Below, in pieces: positions 1-5,142 of a stretch of 7,117 nt of DNA. The DNA comes from an uncultured Campylobacter sp. (GTDB taxonomy: Bacteria; Campylobacterota; Campylobacteria; Campylobacterales; Campylobacteraceae). A model generated the notes under the pieces. It was not told the DNA's origin and ran no database searches. It worked only from the letters and a program-made list of their open reading frames with translations. The translations under genes were made by a program, and so were the position numbers. Within the stretch, counting starts at the first letter, position 1; each line of letters begins with the position of its first letter. The stretch is taken from assembly GCA_938046705.1 (NCBI GenBank), contig CALIWP010000071.1, positions 1-7,117 on the forward strand, written 5' to 3'.

Positions 1-143
1 TTAATCTCATCGGTCGCTTGCCGGTCGTGGGCGACAAGATCGAGGACGAAAACTGCTACTACGAAGTGCGCAAGATGGATGGTGCAAGCATCTCAAGCGT
101 CAAAGTGCGCAGAAAAATCGAAGAAAAAGAGGACGAGGACTGA
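1..143 (+). CDS. HlyC/CorC (CNNM/CBS) family protein, C-terminal fragment
   Basis: Only the last 46 codons are present (frame starts at base 3, TGA at 141-143); the start lies left of the window. The peptide contains GRLPVVGDKIEDENCYYEV followed by a basic stretch (KVRRK) and ends in an acidic tail (EEKEDED). This layout, with a G-x-x-P-x-x-GD turn and then a short beta-strand ending in a V-x-V-R-R-like strand, matches the small C-terminal CorC_HlyC (transporter-associated) domain that closes CNNM/CBS-domain membrane proteins. These are often annotated as hemolysins but are better viewed as putative magnesium/cobalt transport or ion-homeostasis proteins. The membrane and CBS domains are outside the window, so substrate and topology cannot be judged. 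A strong hairpin begins two bases after the stop, suggesting the transcript ends here. Confidence 0.75.
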   Translation, partial: NLIGRLPVVGDKIEDENCYYEVRKMDGASISSVKVRRKIEEKEDED

Positions 144-144
144 G

Positions 145-184
145 TAAATTTGCGCCTTGCTTTTGCGAGCGGGGCGTAAATTTG
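145..184 (+). terminator. Hairpin just after the CorC-type gene, likely transcription terminator
   Basis: AAATTTGCGCC (146-156) pairs with GGCGTAAATTT (173-183), with one G-U wobble. The helix extends inward through U-G, U-G, G-C, C-G and U-A pairs to a 6-nt loop (162-167). The result is about 17 paired positions including several wobbles. The 3' arm ends in AAATTT rather than a long run of U, so as an intrinsic terminator it is imperfect, but its position two bases after the TGA supports the role. The arm bases AAATTT are self-complementary, so the structure also forms on the other strand. Confidence 0.5.
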
Positions 185-188
185 ATTG

Positions 189-223
189 TAAATTTGAGGC
201 GCGGAGGCGGCGTCTTAAATTTA
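189..223 (+). repeat. Second AAATTT-based inverted repeat / hairpin
   Basis: AAATTTGAGGCGC (190-202) pairs with GCGTCTTAAATTT (210-222), with two G-U wobbles; an outer U-A pair (189/223) extends it to 14 positions around a 7-nt loop. It lies five bases after the first hairpin and has the same design: AAATTT at the base of the stem and a GC-rich top. It could be a second terminator, an RNA-stabilising structure or a by-product of the abundant palindromic word. The pairing is seen in the sequence; the function is not known. Confidence 0.45.
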
Positions 224-501
224 ACGACTCTAAATTTAAAAACGTTGCCGCATTTGAAACCGGCACAAATTTAAGCTGTTTCGTCAAATTTTAGCTTGCG
301 GCATTGCTCTAAATTTATCGTCATTTGGCCGAGTCTTGCGGGATCGCCGTTAAAGTTGCGCGAAGCATAAATTTAAATTTGCCTCGCTAAATTTGCGCCG
401 ATTTTTCTCTCAGACTCTCTCAAAATCCACAAATTTAATCTAACTTTTTAGCTTATTTTGATAAACTTCGCGAAATTTAATAAGAGATAAAAATTAAATT
501 T

Positions 502-521
502 TATATTTTGAAATTTATAAA
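502..521 (+). promoter_or_regulatory. Candidate -10 region of the fumarase operon
   Basis: Within the AT-rich leader, TATATT (502-507) and TATAAA (516-521) are possible -10 hexamers placed about 25-40 bases before the start codon. No convincing -35 hexamer sits at the usual distance, which is normal for vegetative promoters of Campylobacter, where the -35 is poorly conserved. Which hexamer is used cannot be decided by eye. Confidence 0.3.
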
Positions 522-544
522 ACAAATTTAACATAGGAGGACAG

Positions 545-1390
545 ATGAGAGTAGTTCAAGCGGAATTAATCTCCAAAACCGTCAGCGAGCTTTGCAAAGA
601 GGCCTGTTACGTCGTGACGCCCGATATGAGAGCGGCTTTTGAAAAAGCTAGAGAAAACGAGAGCTCGCCGATAGGCAAAGACATCCTAGGCAAGGTACTC
701 CAAAACGCCGATCTAGCCCAGAAACGCGTCGCGCCGATCTGCCAAGACACGGGCATGGCGGTAGTGTTCGTCGATATCGGACAGGATGTGCATATCGAGG
801 GCGGATTTTTAGAAGACGCGATAAATGAGGGCGTAAAAGACGGCTACGTGGGCGGCTACCTGCGCAAATCAGTCGTAAATGACCCGATCTTTGAGCGCAA
901 AAACACGACGAACAACACCCCTGCCATCATAAACGTAAGGATAGTAAGAGGCGATAAAATCCACATAAAAGTGGCTCCAAAGGGCTTTGGTAGCGAGAAC
1001 AAATCGGCTCTAAAGATGCTAGTGCCCGCAGACGGCCTAGAAGGCGTGAAAAAGGTATTTTTAGACACAGTTAAGCTAGCGGGACCAAACGCCTGTCCTC
1101 CGATGGTGATCGGTGTAGGCATAGGCGGCACGATGGATAAGGCCGCGCTAATGGCAAAATACGCAGCCGCTCGCTCCGCAGACAGCAAAAACCCCGATCC
1201 TAGATACGCCAAACTAGAAGAGGAACTACTGGAGCTCGCCTGCAAAACGGGCGTCGGACCGCAAGGACTAGGCGGCGACACGACCGCGGTCAAAGTAAAC
1301 ATCGAGTGGTATCCGACCCATATCGCGGGCCTGCCGGTCGCTATCAACATCAACTGCCACGCCGCTCGCCACGCCGAAGCTGAAATTTAA
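545..1390 (+). CDS. Class I fumarate hydratase, alpha subunit (N-terminal [4Fe-4S] domain)
   Basis: With the beta subunit this 281-aa protein forms the oxygen-sensitive iron-sulfur fumarase that reversibly hydrates fumarate to L-malate in the cytoplasm. The three expected cluster cysteines are visible: C66 in CQDTG, C184 in PNACPP and C271 in NINCHAARHAE. Their spacing (118 and 87 residues) is close to that recalled for Leishmania major fumarase (C133, C252, C346). D68 of the CQDTG motif and H259 of PTHIA match its active-site Asp and His. SENKSA (150-155) and GPQGLGGDT (238-246) are further family motifs. The start is supported by AGGAGG at 535-540, four bases upstream. Length is usual for the two-subunit form. 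L-tartrate dehydratase alpha is the main alternative, but the GGDTTA and NINCHAARHAE segments fit fumarase better. The beta gene follows after 9 bases. Confidence 0.93.
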   Translation: MRVVQAELISKTVSELCKEACYVVTPDMRAAFEKARENESSPIGKDILGKVLQNADLAQKRVAPICQDTGMAVVFVDIGQDVHIEGGFLEDAINEGVKDGYVGGYLRKSVVNDPIFERKNTTNNTPAIINVRIVRGDKIHIKVAPKGFGSENKSALKMLVPADGLEGVKKVFLDTVKLAGPNACPPMVIGVGIGGTMDKAALMAKYAAARSADSKNPDPRYAKLEEELLELACKTGVGPQGLGGDTTAVKVNIEWYPTHIAGLPVAININCHAARHAEAEI

Positions 1391-1399
1391 GGAGAAAAG

Positions 1400-1960
1400 A
1401 TGTCAGAAGTAAAAAAGATAACCGCGCCGTTTGATAAAGATGTCGTAAAAAGCCTAAAAGCGGGCGACAACGTACTAATAAGCGGCACCATCATCGCAGC
1501 TCGCGACGCCGCGCACAAGGCGCTAACCGAGACTTTGGCTCGCGGCGAGGCATTGCCCGTAAATTTAGCCGGCGAGACGATCTACTATCTAGGACCAAGC
1601 CCCGCAAAACCTGGCGACGTCATAGGTGCTGCCGGGCCGACAACTAGCGGACGCATGGACAAATACACTCCGACGATGATAAACGAAGTAGGCATCAACG
1701 GCATGATCGGCAAAGGATATCGTAGCGACGCCGTCGTCGAAGCGATGAAAAAATCAGGCTGCGTATACATGGTCGCTATCGGGGGTGCTGGCGCGCTGAT
1801 TAGCCAAAGTATTAAAAAATACGAAGTGCTAGCCTATCCAGAGCTTGGCCCTGAGGCGATCGCGAGGCTCACGGTCGAGGATTTCCCGGCTATCGTAGCG
1901 ATAGATAGCGAGGGCAATAACTTCTACGAAGTCGGACAAGCTCCGTATAAAAAAATATAA
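1400..1960 (+). CDS. Class I fumarate hydratase, beta subunit (C-terminal domain)
   Basis: This 186-aa protein corresponds to the C-terminal domain of single-chain class I fumarases and supplies substrate-binding and catalytic residues that close over the alpha-subunit cluster. GPTTSGRMD (79-87) carries T81 and R85, K105 lies in MIGKGYR, and R35 in AARDAAHK. The intervals R35-R85 (50) and R85-K105 (20) equal those I recall for R421, R471 and K491 of Leishmania major fumarase, with T81 at the place of the proposed catalytic Thr467. This indicates an intact enzyme. The start follows an AAGGAG site that overlaps the alpha stop (1388-1394 region), and the 9-base gap implies translational coupling. 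Tartrate dehydratase beta is a less likely alternative. A GC-rich inverted repeat follows within 10 bases of the stop. Confidence 0.92.
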   Translation: MSEVKKITAPFDKDVVKSLKAGDNVLISGTIIAARDAAHKALTETLARGEALPVNLAGETIYYLGPSPAKPGDVIGAAGPTTSGRMDKYTPTMINEVGINGMIGKGYRSDAVVEAMKKSGCVYMVAIGGAGALISQSIKKYEVLAYPELGPEAIARLTVEDFPAIVAIDSEGNNFYEVGQAPYKKI

Positions 1961-1966
1961 ATTTAT

Positions 1967-2008
1967 CGGCGCGAGTTATCGCTAGCTCGCGCTTTACTCT
2001 ACGCGCCG
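1967..2008 (+). terminator. GC-rich inverted repeat after the fumarase operon
   Basis: GCGCGAG (1969-1975) pairs with CTCGCGC (1986-1992) around a 10-base loop, extendable by a G-U pair, and is followed by TTTACTCT. An alternative, mutually exclusive stem pairs CGGCGCG (1967-1973) with CGCGCCG (2002-2008), followed by CTCTTTAT. Either could terminate the fumarase transcript before the convergent broken gene. The U tracts are short, so strength is uncertain. Confidence 0.5.
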
Positions 2009-2064
2009 CTCTTTATGGGTAAATTTTGAAACCAAACGGCGCGTTAAACTCTCAAATTTTACAC

Positions 2065-2579
2065 TCACTCTTTGAAAATTTTGCTGTAATTGCTCGGATA
2101 CGCCGCTTTTAGAGGTTTCTTAATCTTAGCCTTTAACGAGCCTGCGTCGCTAAGCTTTACGCCGCCAACTAGGCAATCTTTGTCGCAAATTAGGCGCAAA
2201 GTTATATCGCGTTTTTCGCCAAATAGCTCAAATTTGACTCGCGATTCGTTCTCTGAGACCGCTTTTACGCTAAAGTTTTTGAGCTCGTCAATCTCGTGCG
2301 AGTCTATAAAAGGGTCGAGATCTAGATCCGACGATACGTGTTCTACGCCGCTCAGACGTCCGAGCGCGGAGCCGAACTGATCGTAAATGAGTCCGTCAAG
2401 CTCGGACGTCAGCCACTCCTAGGTGATAGGCTGTATTTTGCCGTTGCCGTAGTTTGTTTGGTAAAATTCGTTTATCGTTTTTCCATTAGCGAGGCTTTCG
2501 TCGTTTGAGCGCTTAGATTTGCGCCGCCAATACCGCAAAAAATCACCGCCAAAAGGCAAAATTTAGACACATTTTTCAT
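2065..2579 (-). pseudogene. Broken gene for a small exported protein (possibly DUF3828-like)
   Basis: The start is intact: ATG at 2579-2577 preceded by AAAGGAAA, then a signal peptide (MKNVSK followed by a hydrophobic stretch, ending GGANLSA). The starting frame stops after 35 codons (TAA at 2474-2472). A second frame carries on: it reads NDESLANGKTINEFYQTNYG, meets a TAG at 2421-2419, then continues EWLTSELDGLIYDQFG, DLDLDPFIDSHEID and so on to a natural TGA at 2067-2065. So one frameshift, probably near 2495-2512, and one nonsense codon disrupt a gene of about 171 codons. The FY...DPFID pattern and C-terminal beta-rich part are reminiscent of DUF3828 periplasmic proteins; this is a weak resemblance from memory. 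It is convergent with the fumarase genes and shares strand with the TRAP receptor 211 bases upstream. A sequencing error could explain one lesion but less easily both. Confidence 0.7.
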
Positions 2580-2745
2580 GGCTTTCCTTTAAATTTAGGT
2601 GTTTGAGTGATTTTGACACTATTTGGGTTAAAATTTGAGAAGTTTAAGATATGCAAGTAACGGCAGTCTGCTTTGGCGCATTTTCTCGTCAAATTTAAAC
2701 GATACCGCGCTGATAAAATTTAGAGCGCAAATTTACATTGGACTT

Positions 2746-2774
2746 CGAGCCGTCAAATTTACTCGGACGGCTCG
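2746..2774 (-). terminator. Perfect 9-bp inverted repeat downstream of the TRAP receptor gene
   Basis: CGAGCCGTC (2746-2754) and GACGGCTCG (2766-2774) are perfect complements with an 11-base spacer, starting 17 bases after the TRAP receptor stop codon. Position and GC-rich stem fit a terminator for that gene. The T-rich tract (TTAATTTT, 2775-2782) lies on the + strand side, so for transcription from the - strand the hairpin has no good U run after it; the polarity is therefore odd. The rest of 2580-2790 shows no gene; it should hold the promoter of the broken gene, which I could not pinpoint. Confidence 0.5.
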
Positions 2775-2790
2775 TTAATTTTAGCAGAGG

Positions 2791-3843
2791 TTACTCTGTG
2801 GTGCTGTTTATGTAGCTGATTTCGGAGATCTGCGTCCAGACTCTAGCCTTTTTCATAAAGGCTTTTTGCGAGTCCAAAATTTCCTTAAACGTCGCGTCCT
2901 TTGCCGAAAGCTCGTCTAGGATCTCGTCCGTAGCCTTGCGCAGAGCGGCGATGATTTCCGGCGGAAACGAAGCGATTTTCACGTCCGGATGCTCGCTTTT
3001 GATTTTATCAAGAACCAGCGAGTTTTGATAGACCGCCGACTCGTAGACATCGGCTGCTACGGCCTTAGTCGCAGTCTCTACGATAGCTTGAAGATCGGCC
3101 GGTAGCTTGTCCCAGAGTTTTTTATTGATGTAAAATTCATTTTCGCTCGCAGGCTCCTGCCAGCCGGTGTAGTAAAATTTAGCCACCTTTTGAAAGCCGA
3201 AATTTATATCGATCGCGGGGCAGACCCACTCGACGGCGTCGATCGTGTTCATCTCCATCGCCATGTATAGTTCGCCGATCGGGATCGTGTTTATATTGAC
3301 TCCCAGCTTTGCCATTATCTCGCCGCCAAGCCCGGTCATGCGCAGTTTTAGCCCCTTTAGATCGTCCGTATTCTTGATCTCTTTTTTAAACCAGCCGCCC
3401 ATCTGCATGCCAAAATTTCCGCCGTGAAAGGTTACGATGCCCTGCTCGCTAAAGACCTTTTGCGCTAGCTCCTTGCCGCCGCCGTACGCGTACCAGGCAT
3501 CTTGCTCGGCCTTGTTCATACCAAAAGGCACGGTCGTAAAGAGCATGAGCTTAGCGTCCTTGCCCTTATAAAAGTAGCTAGCGGTGAAAGCCGCGTCGTA
3601 CTGGGCGCTTTTGACCATATCAAGCAGCGCAAACGCCGCCTTGTGCTTGGACGGATAGTCGACGCGAACCTCGATACGGCCGTCGCTCATCTTTTCCACG
3701 AGCTCTTTAAATTTCTTCGGAGCGTCGCCTAGTACGGGCACGTTACTCTCGTACGTGGAGGCGAGTTTGATCTTGTATTTTTCCGCTGCCTGCGCGCTGA
3801 TCATCATCGCAGCACACAAAGCCAGCGCTAAAAATAGTTTCAC
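2791..3843 (-). CDS. TRAP transporter periplasmic solute-binding protein, TakP-like
   Basis: This 350-aa receptor would capture a small organic acid in the periplasm for a tripartite TRAP uptake system. It starts with GTG (3843-3841) five bases after AAGGAG (3849-3854) and has a Sec signal peptide, cleaved near AQAA (residues 17-20). The family signature is clear: R168 in LKGLKLRMTG is the conserved carboxylate-binding Arg, followed by MAMEMNTIDAVEWVCP (194-209). Q147, R168, E205 and W206 resemble the residues that hold Na+ and pyruvate in Rhodobacter TakP (Q153, R174, E214, W215 from memory), and FYYTGWQEP (223-231) also fits that subgroup. A 2-oxoacid or related monocarboxylate is therefore a likelier ligand than C4-dicarboxylates, though the ligand is inferred. 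No DctQ or DctM gene lies on either side: downstream is the broken gene, upstream a gene-free gap. Length is normal and the frame intact. Confidence 0.88.
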   Translation of the reverse strand: MKLFLALALCAAMMISAQAAEKYKIKLASTYESNVPVLGDAPKKFKELVEKMSDGRIEVRVDYPSKHKAAFALLDMVKSAQYDAAFTASYFYKGKDAKLMLFTTVPFGMNKAEQDAWYAYGGGKELAQKVFSEQGIVTFHGGNFGMQMGGWFKKEIKNTDDLKGLKLRMTGLGGEIMAKLGVNINTIPIGELYMAMEMNTIDAVEWVCPAIDINFGFQKVAKFYYTGWQEPASENEFYINKKLWDKLPADLQAIVETATKAVAADVYESAVYQNSLVLDKIKSEHPDVKIASFPPEIIAALRKATDEILDELSAKDATFKEILDSQKAFMKKARVWTQISEISYINSTTE

Positions 3844-4566
3844 TTTTTCTCCTTTCGGTTTTAAATTTACCGATTATAGAGTTTTGTATTATACTTTTTG
3901 ATTAATTTTAAAATTTAAGCTACAAAAATTTATTATAAGTGAGTAAAAACGTAAATAAATTTCTAAAATGTTACGAAAGTTAAATTTGCCGTTTGGGGAT
4001 AAATTTGACGATCGTCGTCATTAGGGCGGCGGTATTTGAGCGATACGACTCGGCGAATTTTGTTTGAGTGGGCAGCGGAAGTTGACACGTAGATACGGCC
4101 CTAAACTACTTTACTCGACGCATCAAAATCTAACGGGCCAAATTACTCGTATTTTGTGGGGTACATTACGACGATTTTATGGGCTGTAAATGCTAAATTT
4201 AAGGTGCGTATGTAAAGATAAATTGGCAGGCATTTGTGGCAAATCGATTTGGTCTTTTGAACCGCATTTGAGGCGTCGCTGAGTAAATTTAAGTGGCAAA
4301 TTTGACAAGATGATTTTTTTCGTTAAATTTACTAGACAAATCTGTAAAATTTAAGATCTAAAGCGTGTGCTTGAAGCTCGAATTTAAGTCGCCGAGTACG
4401 AAAAACGGCGAGCGAGTAGGTAAATTTAGGAAGAGCTGGAAACGTCGTTGGCGTATAGTGTTTCGGCTAGCGTATTTTGGGTGCGGTTGCCGTTAGCTCC
4501 GATTCGTGTTTGCTAGCCTCTTGGCAAAAATATACGACAAAAACGACTTGATTAATCCAAGCAAGC
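3844..4566. other. Gene-free stretch of about 720 bp
   Basis: Apart from the ribosome site and promoter of the TRAP receptor at its left end, I see no supportable gene. Stops are frequent in all frames, and no protein motif, tRNA or rRNA is recognisable. AAATTT occurs about 13 times by hand count. A small inverted repeat, TCGCCG (4389-4394) with CGGCGA (4406-4411), is present. Near the MarR end, on the - strand, CTTGGATTAATCAAG followed by TCGTTTTT (roughly 4558-4536) is a weak terminator candidate for the regulator gene. The stretch may contain an old, fully eroded gene or an untranslated RNA, but nothing in it proves either. Confidence 0.5.
3873..3893 (-). promoter_or_regulatory. Two TATAAT boxes upstream of the TRAP receptor gene
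   Basis: Read on the - strand, perfect TATAAT hexamers occur at 3893-3888 and 3878-3873, 15 bases apart, lying 45 and 30 bases before the GTG start. The upstream sequence is AT-rich, without a clear TTGACA at either expected -35 position, as is common for sigma-70 promoters in Campylobacter. Either or both may be used. Confidence 0.55.
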
Positions 4567-5013
4567 TTAAATTTTCGTTTGGATACCTGGCGTATTTTCG
4601 ATCTCTTTGTCGCAAATCTCGCAAAAGCGCGTTAGCAGCGAGAATAGCTTCTCGGCGTTTTTTTCGCCGAGCCTAGCAAATACCCGCTCGCCCAGCTCAT
4701 CGCTAGCGCGCACTATAGGGTCTGCTACGTCGTGCCCTTTTTGCGTGAGACTCATCGCGCGCTCCCTTTTATCCGCGCTTTGCTCGCCTATCTGCACTAG
4801 CCCTTTTTGGCGAAAATCCTTGCAGACGTTAAAGACCGTTTGCTTGGGTATGAGCCACTCCTCGCTGATCTTTTTTTGCGTCGAACGGCCGTCTTTTGCG
4901 AGTGTATAAAGTACTGCAAATTCGCTGTAGCTAAGCCCAGTTTTAGCAATCAACATATCTATGCGTTTGTCGATATCGCCGATTTTTTTGCCCAGCTCGT
5001 CGAAGTTGTACAT
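4567..5013 (-). CDS. MarR-family winged-helix transcriptional regulator
   Basis: This 148-aa protein has the MarR layout: an N-terminal helix for dimerisation, a winged helix-turn-helix at about 28-93, and C-terminal dimerisation helices. LSYSEFAVLYTLA (27-39) is the typical helix before the DNA-binding domain, PKQTVFNVCKDFRQKGLV (56-73) the recognition helix, and SADKRERAMSLTQKG (79-93) the wing with the family D-x-R-x-R residues (D81, R83, R85). The ATG at 5013 follows GGGAG (5023-5019) by five bases. The gene is divergent from an RND efflux operon, so it most likely represses that operon and itself until it binds a small ligand or is oxidised. There are three cysteines: C64 in the recognition helix and a C131-x-x-C134 pair near the C-terminus, which could be redox or metal sensors (inference). 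The frame is intact and length normal. Confidence 0.9.
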   Translation of the reverse strand: MYNFDELGKKIGDIDKRIDMLIAKTGLSYSEFAVLYTLAKDGRSTQKKISEEWLIPKQTVFNVCKDFRQKGLVQIGEQSADKRERAMSLTQKGHDVADPIVRASDELGERVFARLGEKNAEKLFSLLTRFCEICDKEIENTPGIQTKI

Positions 5014-5040
5014 TATTTCTCCCTTTTTTATTTTGGGCGA

Positions 5041-5053
5041 ATTTTAGTAAAAT
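5041..5053. promoter_or_regulatory. Candidate operator over the MarR gene's own -10
   Basis: ATTTTAGTAAAAT is a perfect palindrome with 6-bp arms around a central G. It covers the -10 of the regulator's own promoter and shares the core TTTTAGT (5042-5048) with a second element at 5085-5091. The core copies start 43 bases apart, about four helical turns. This fits an autoregulatory MarR site, by inference. Confidence 0.4.
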
Positions 5054-5069
5054 CCCAAAATATTTTCAA
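5041..5069 (-). promoter_or_regulatory. Promoter of the MarR-family gene
   Basis: On the - strand, TTGAAA (5069-5064) and TAAAAT (5046-5041) are separated by exactly 17 bases. Transcription would begin near 5034, giving a leader of about 20 bases with the GGGAG ribosome site inside it. The -10 coincides with a 13-bp palindrome. Confidence 0.6.
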
Positions 5070-5079
5070 GGTTTTTGGA

Positions 5080-5109
5080 TTGACTTTTAGTCCTAAATTT
5101 TGCTAATAT
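5080..5109 (+). promoter_or_regulatory. Promoter of the RND efflux operon
   Basis: TTGACT (5080-5085) and TAATAT (5104-5109) are 18 bases apart, with TTTTGC directly before the -10. The expected start of transcription is near 5116, giving a leader of about 27 bases before the ATG. TATAGT (5107-5112) is an overlapping alternative -10. Confidence 0.55.
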
Positions 5110-5128
5110 AGTAAATTTTAAGACTAAT
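5086..5128. promoter_or_regulatory. Paired candidate operators in the efflux promoter
   Basis: TTTAGTCCTAAA (5086-5097) is an imperfect palindrome in the spacer of the efflux promoter. The reverse complement of 5117-5128, ATTAGTCTTAAA, matches it at 10 of 12 positions and lies over the expected transcription start. Together they form the inverted repeat TTAGTC (5087-5092) / GACTAA (5122-5127) flanking the -10. GACTTTTAGTC (5082-5092) is a further small palindrome here. Binding by the divergent MarR protein would block RNA polymerase; this is inferred from position and repeat structure. Confidence 0.45.
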
Positions 5129-5142
5129 ATCAAAGGAAATTT

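Larger units (their letters stand above)
144..544. other. AT-rich spacer with dense AAATTT words, no gene seen
   Basis: I see no convincing reading frame on either strand. By hand count the word AAATTT occurs about 16 times in these 401 bases, often as TAAATTTA; random sequence of this composition would give well under one. The left part (145-223) folds into two successive hairpins. The right part (about 420-540) is strongly AT-rich and should hold the promoter of the fumarase operon. A 64-codon open frame on the - strand (93-287) runs into the CorC-type coding region, is rich in Leu/Asn/Arg produced by AAATTT words, and looks spurious. Confidence 0.6.

Noticed and set aside
317..350. Possible sigma-54 promoter (GG...GC pattern in TTGGCCGAGTCTTGC)
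   Set aside because: The distance between the GG and GC elements is one base short of the required spacing and the flanking consensus is poor.
144..544. Repeated AAATTT words as a CRISPR or tandem-repeat array
   Set aside because: Spacing between words is irregular and there is no repeat unit longer than about 8 bases, so neither CRISPR nor a tandem array is supported.
856..1353. Long open frame on the - strand inside the fumarase alpha gene
   Set aside because: It is wholly antisense to a well-conserved gene, has no recognisable domain, and its Ser/Pro-rich composition is typical of a shadow frame.
1967..2008. Mutually exclusive stems as a riboswitch or attenuator
   Set aside because: They lie after the operon rather than before a gene on the same strand, so a terminator is the simpler reading.
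2090..2380. 96-codon + strand open frame between the fumarase operon and the TRAP gene
   Set aside because: It starts at TTG without a ribosome site and is the antisense of the broken exported-protein gene, whose - strand reading is much more protein-like.
2419..2421. Possible recoding (readthrough) of TAG as an amino acid in the broken gene
   Set aside because: A separate frameshift is also needed to join the reading frames, and no recoding signal is visible, so simple gene decay is the better explanation.
4607..5106. + strand open frames overlapping the MarR gene
   Set aside because: Both are antisense to a clear MarR-family gene, and the second runs through its promoter region; composition and lack of motifs mark them as shadows.
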